Assembly (NCBI GenBank): GCA_030425945.1 | Contig: JAUHZL010000150.1 | Coordinates: forward strand, 1-7,212 | Direction of reading: 5' to 3' | Source of the DNA: Alphaproteobacteria bacterium | Lineage (GTDB): Bacteria; Pseudomonadota; Alphaproteobacteria; Rhodobacterales; Rhodobacteraceae | DNA: 7,212 nucleotides | In this document: positions 6,825-7,212 of the stretch, in pieces | Position numbering within the stretch: the stretch's first letter is position 1 | Layout: each line of letters begins with the position of its first letter | Made by a program: the position numbers and the translations under genes | The notes under the pieces: model-generated | The model's database searches: none | Told to the model about the DNA's origin: nothing | The model's input: only the letters and a program-made list of their open reading frames with translations

Positions 6825-7212
6825 TTACATCAACCGGCGACGGCGTGTCACCTGAATATCGAGGTCGGTAATCTTCTTTCGCAGCGTATTCCGGTTGATC
6901 CCCAGCAGGTCCGCGCATTTCGCCTGGTTTCCCCCGGTGGCATCGAGGGCGATCTCGATCAGGGGCGTTTCCACCTCGCGAAGGATACGCTGATAAAGGC
7001 CGGGGGGCGGCAGCACACCGCCGTGCAGATCGAAATACCGGCGCAGGTGCTTCTCGACCGACGCCGACAACTGGTCGGTCTCGCCCCCGCCCATCAGGGG
7101 CTCGATCGCGGGCTGCGAGCCGAGCACGGCCTCGACCTCGGCCCGGCTGATCTCGGCCTCGGGCGAGGTCACGACGAGGCGCTTCATCGCGTTTTCCAAC
7201 TGCCGCACGTTG
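6825..7212 (-). CDS. ntrC: NtrC, nitrogen regulator, C-terminal part (cut by right edge)
   Basis: Only the last 128 residues are in the window; the gene continues beyond 7212. The fragment opens NVRQLENAMKRL, the end of the AAA+ domain (usually WPGNVRQLEN). A valine codon GTG at 7208 is therefore internal and not a start. After a linker comes a Fis-type helix-turn-helix with GINRNTLRKK, close to the DNA-binding end of NtrC, and a basic tail TRRRRLM. NtrC is the cytoplasmic response regulator of the NtrB/NtrC pair that activates nitrogen-assimilation genes under nitrogen limitation. Its neighbours ntrY and ntrX fit the usual alphaproteobacterial order nifR3/dusB-ntrB-ntrC-ntrY-ntrX. The receiver and central domains are not visible, so whether this NtrC has or lacks the GAFTGA loop cannot be told. 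The stop TAA lies in the same frame as ntrY, 60 nt upstream of its start. Confidence 0.93.
   Translation of the reverse strand, partial: NVRQLENAMKRLVVTSPEAEISRAEVEAVLGSQPAIEPLMGGGETDQLSASVEKHLRRYFDLHGGVLPPPGLYQRILREVETPLIEIALDATGGNQAKCADLLGINRNTLRKKITDLDIQVTRRRRLM

Noticed and set aside
7206..7208. GTG at 7208 as the start of a small DNA-binding protein
   Set aside because: It is the valine of the conserved GNVRQLEN stretch of NtrC, and the frame continues to the window edge.

Overview
The window comes from a GC-rich alphaproteobacterium, most probably a member of the Rhodobacterales (Rhodobacter/Paracoccus/Roseobacter relatives). This rests on the gene order, the strong G/C bias at third codon positions, and the protein sequences themselves. 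No mobile element, CRISPR array, tRNA or rRNA is visible. Every convincing gene lies on the minus strand, so the biological order runs from right to left.

Layout in transcription order: (1) 7212-6825, the C-terminal end of ntrC, cut by the right edge, with its Fis-type DNA-binding helix-turn-helix; (2) a 60-nt gap holding a perfect 6-bp hairpin just after the ntrC stop; (3) 6764-4521, ntrY, a membrane sensor histidine kinase that starts at GTG; (4) a 23-nt gap; (5) 4497-3085, ntrX, the partner response regulator with receiver, AAA+ and Fis-type domains, but without the GAFTGA loop used to contact sigma-54; (6) a 102-nt gap; (7) 2982-1603, trkA, the cytosolic NAD-binding gating subunit of the Trk potassium uptake system; (8) 1606-101, trkH, the potassium-translocating membrane subunit, whose ATG overlaps the trkA stop (ATGA). 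Last comes a short AT-rich stretch (100-16) that looks like a promoter, with what may be the first five codons of another minus-strand gene at the left edge.

How the genes work together: NtrY senses a signal at or in the membrane (nitrogen status and/or redox state in studied relatives) and phosphorylates NtrX at Asp52. NtrX then acts on promoters, probably together with sigma-70 polymerase because the sigma-54 contact loop is missing. TrkA and TrkH form a complete low-affinity potassium uptake system in the same directon. The layout suggests co-expression of the NtrYX regulators with potassium import. Potassium is the counter-ion of the glutamate pool, which gives a plausible but unproven reason for the association.

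I found no undescribed system here. The ntr-trkA core is a known alphaproteobacterial arrangement. The points worth a second look are the missing GAFTGA loop in NtrX, the same-frame ntrC/ntrY junction with its hairpin, the coupled start of trkH without its own ribosome binding site, and the AT-rich promoter-like gap at the left end.
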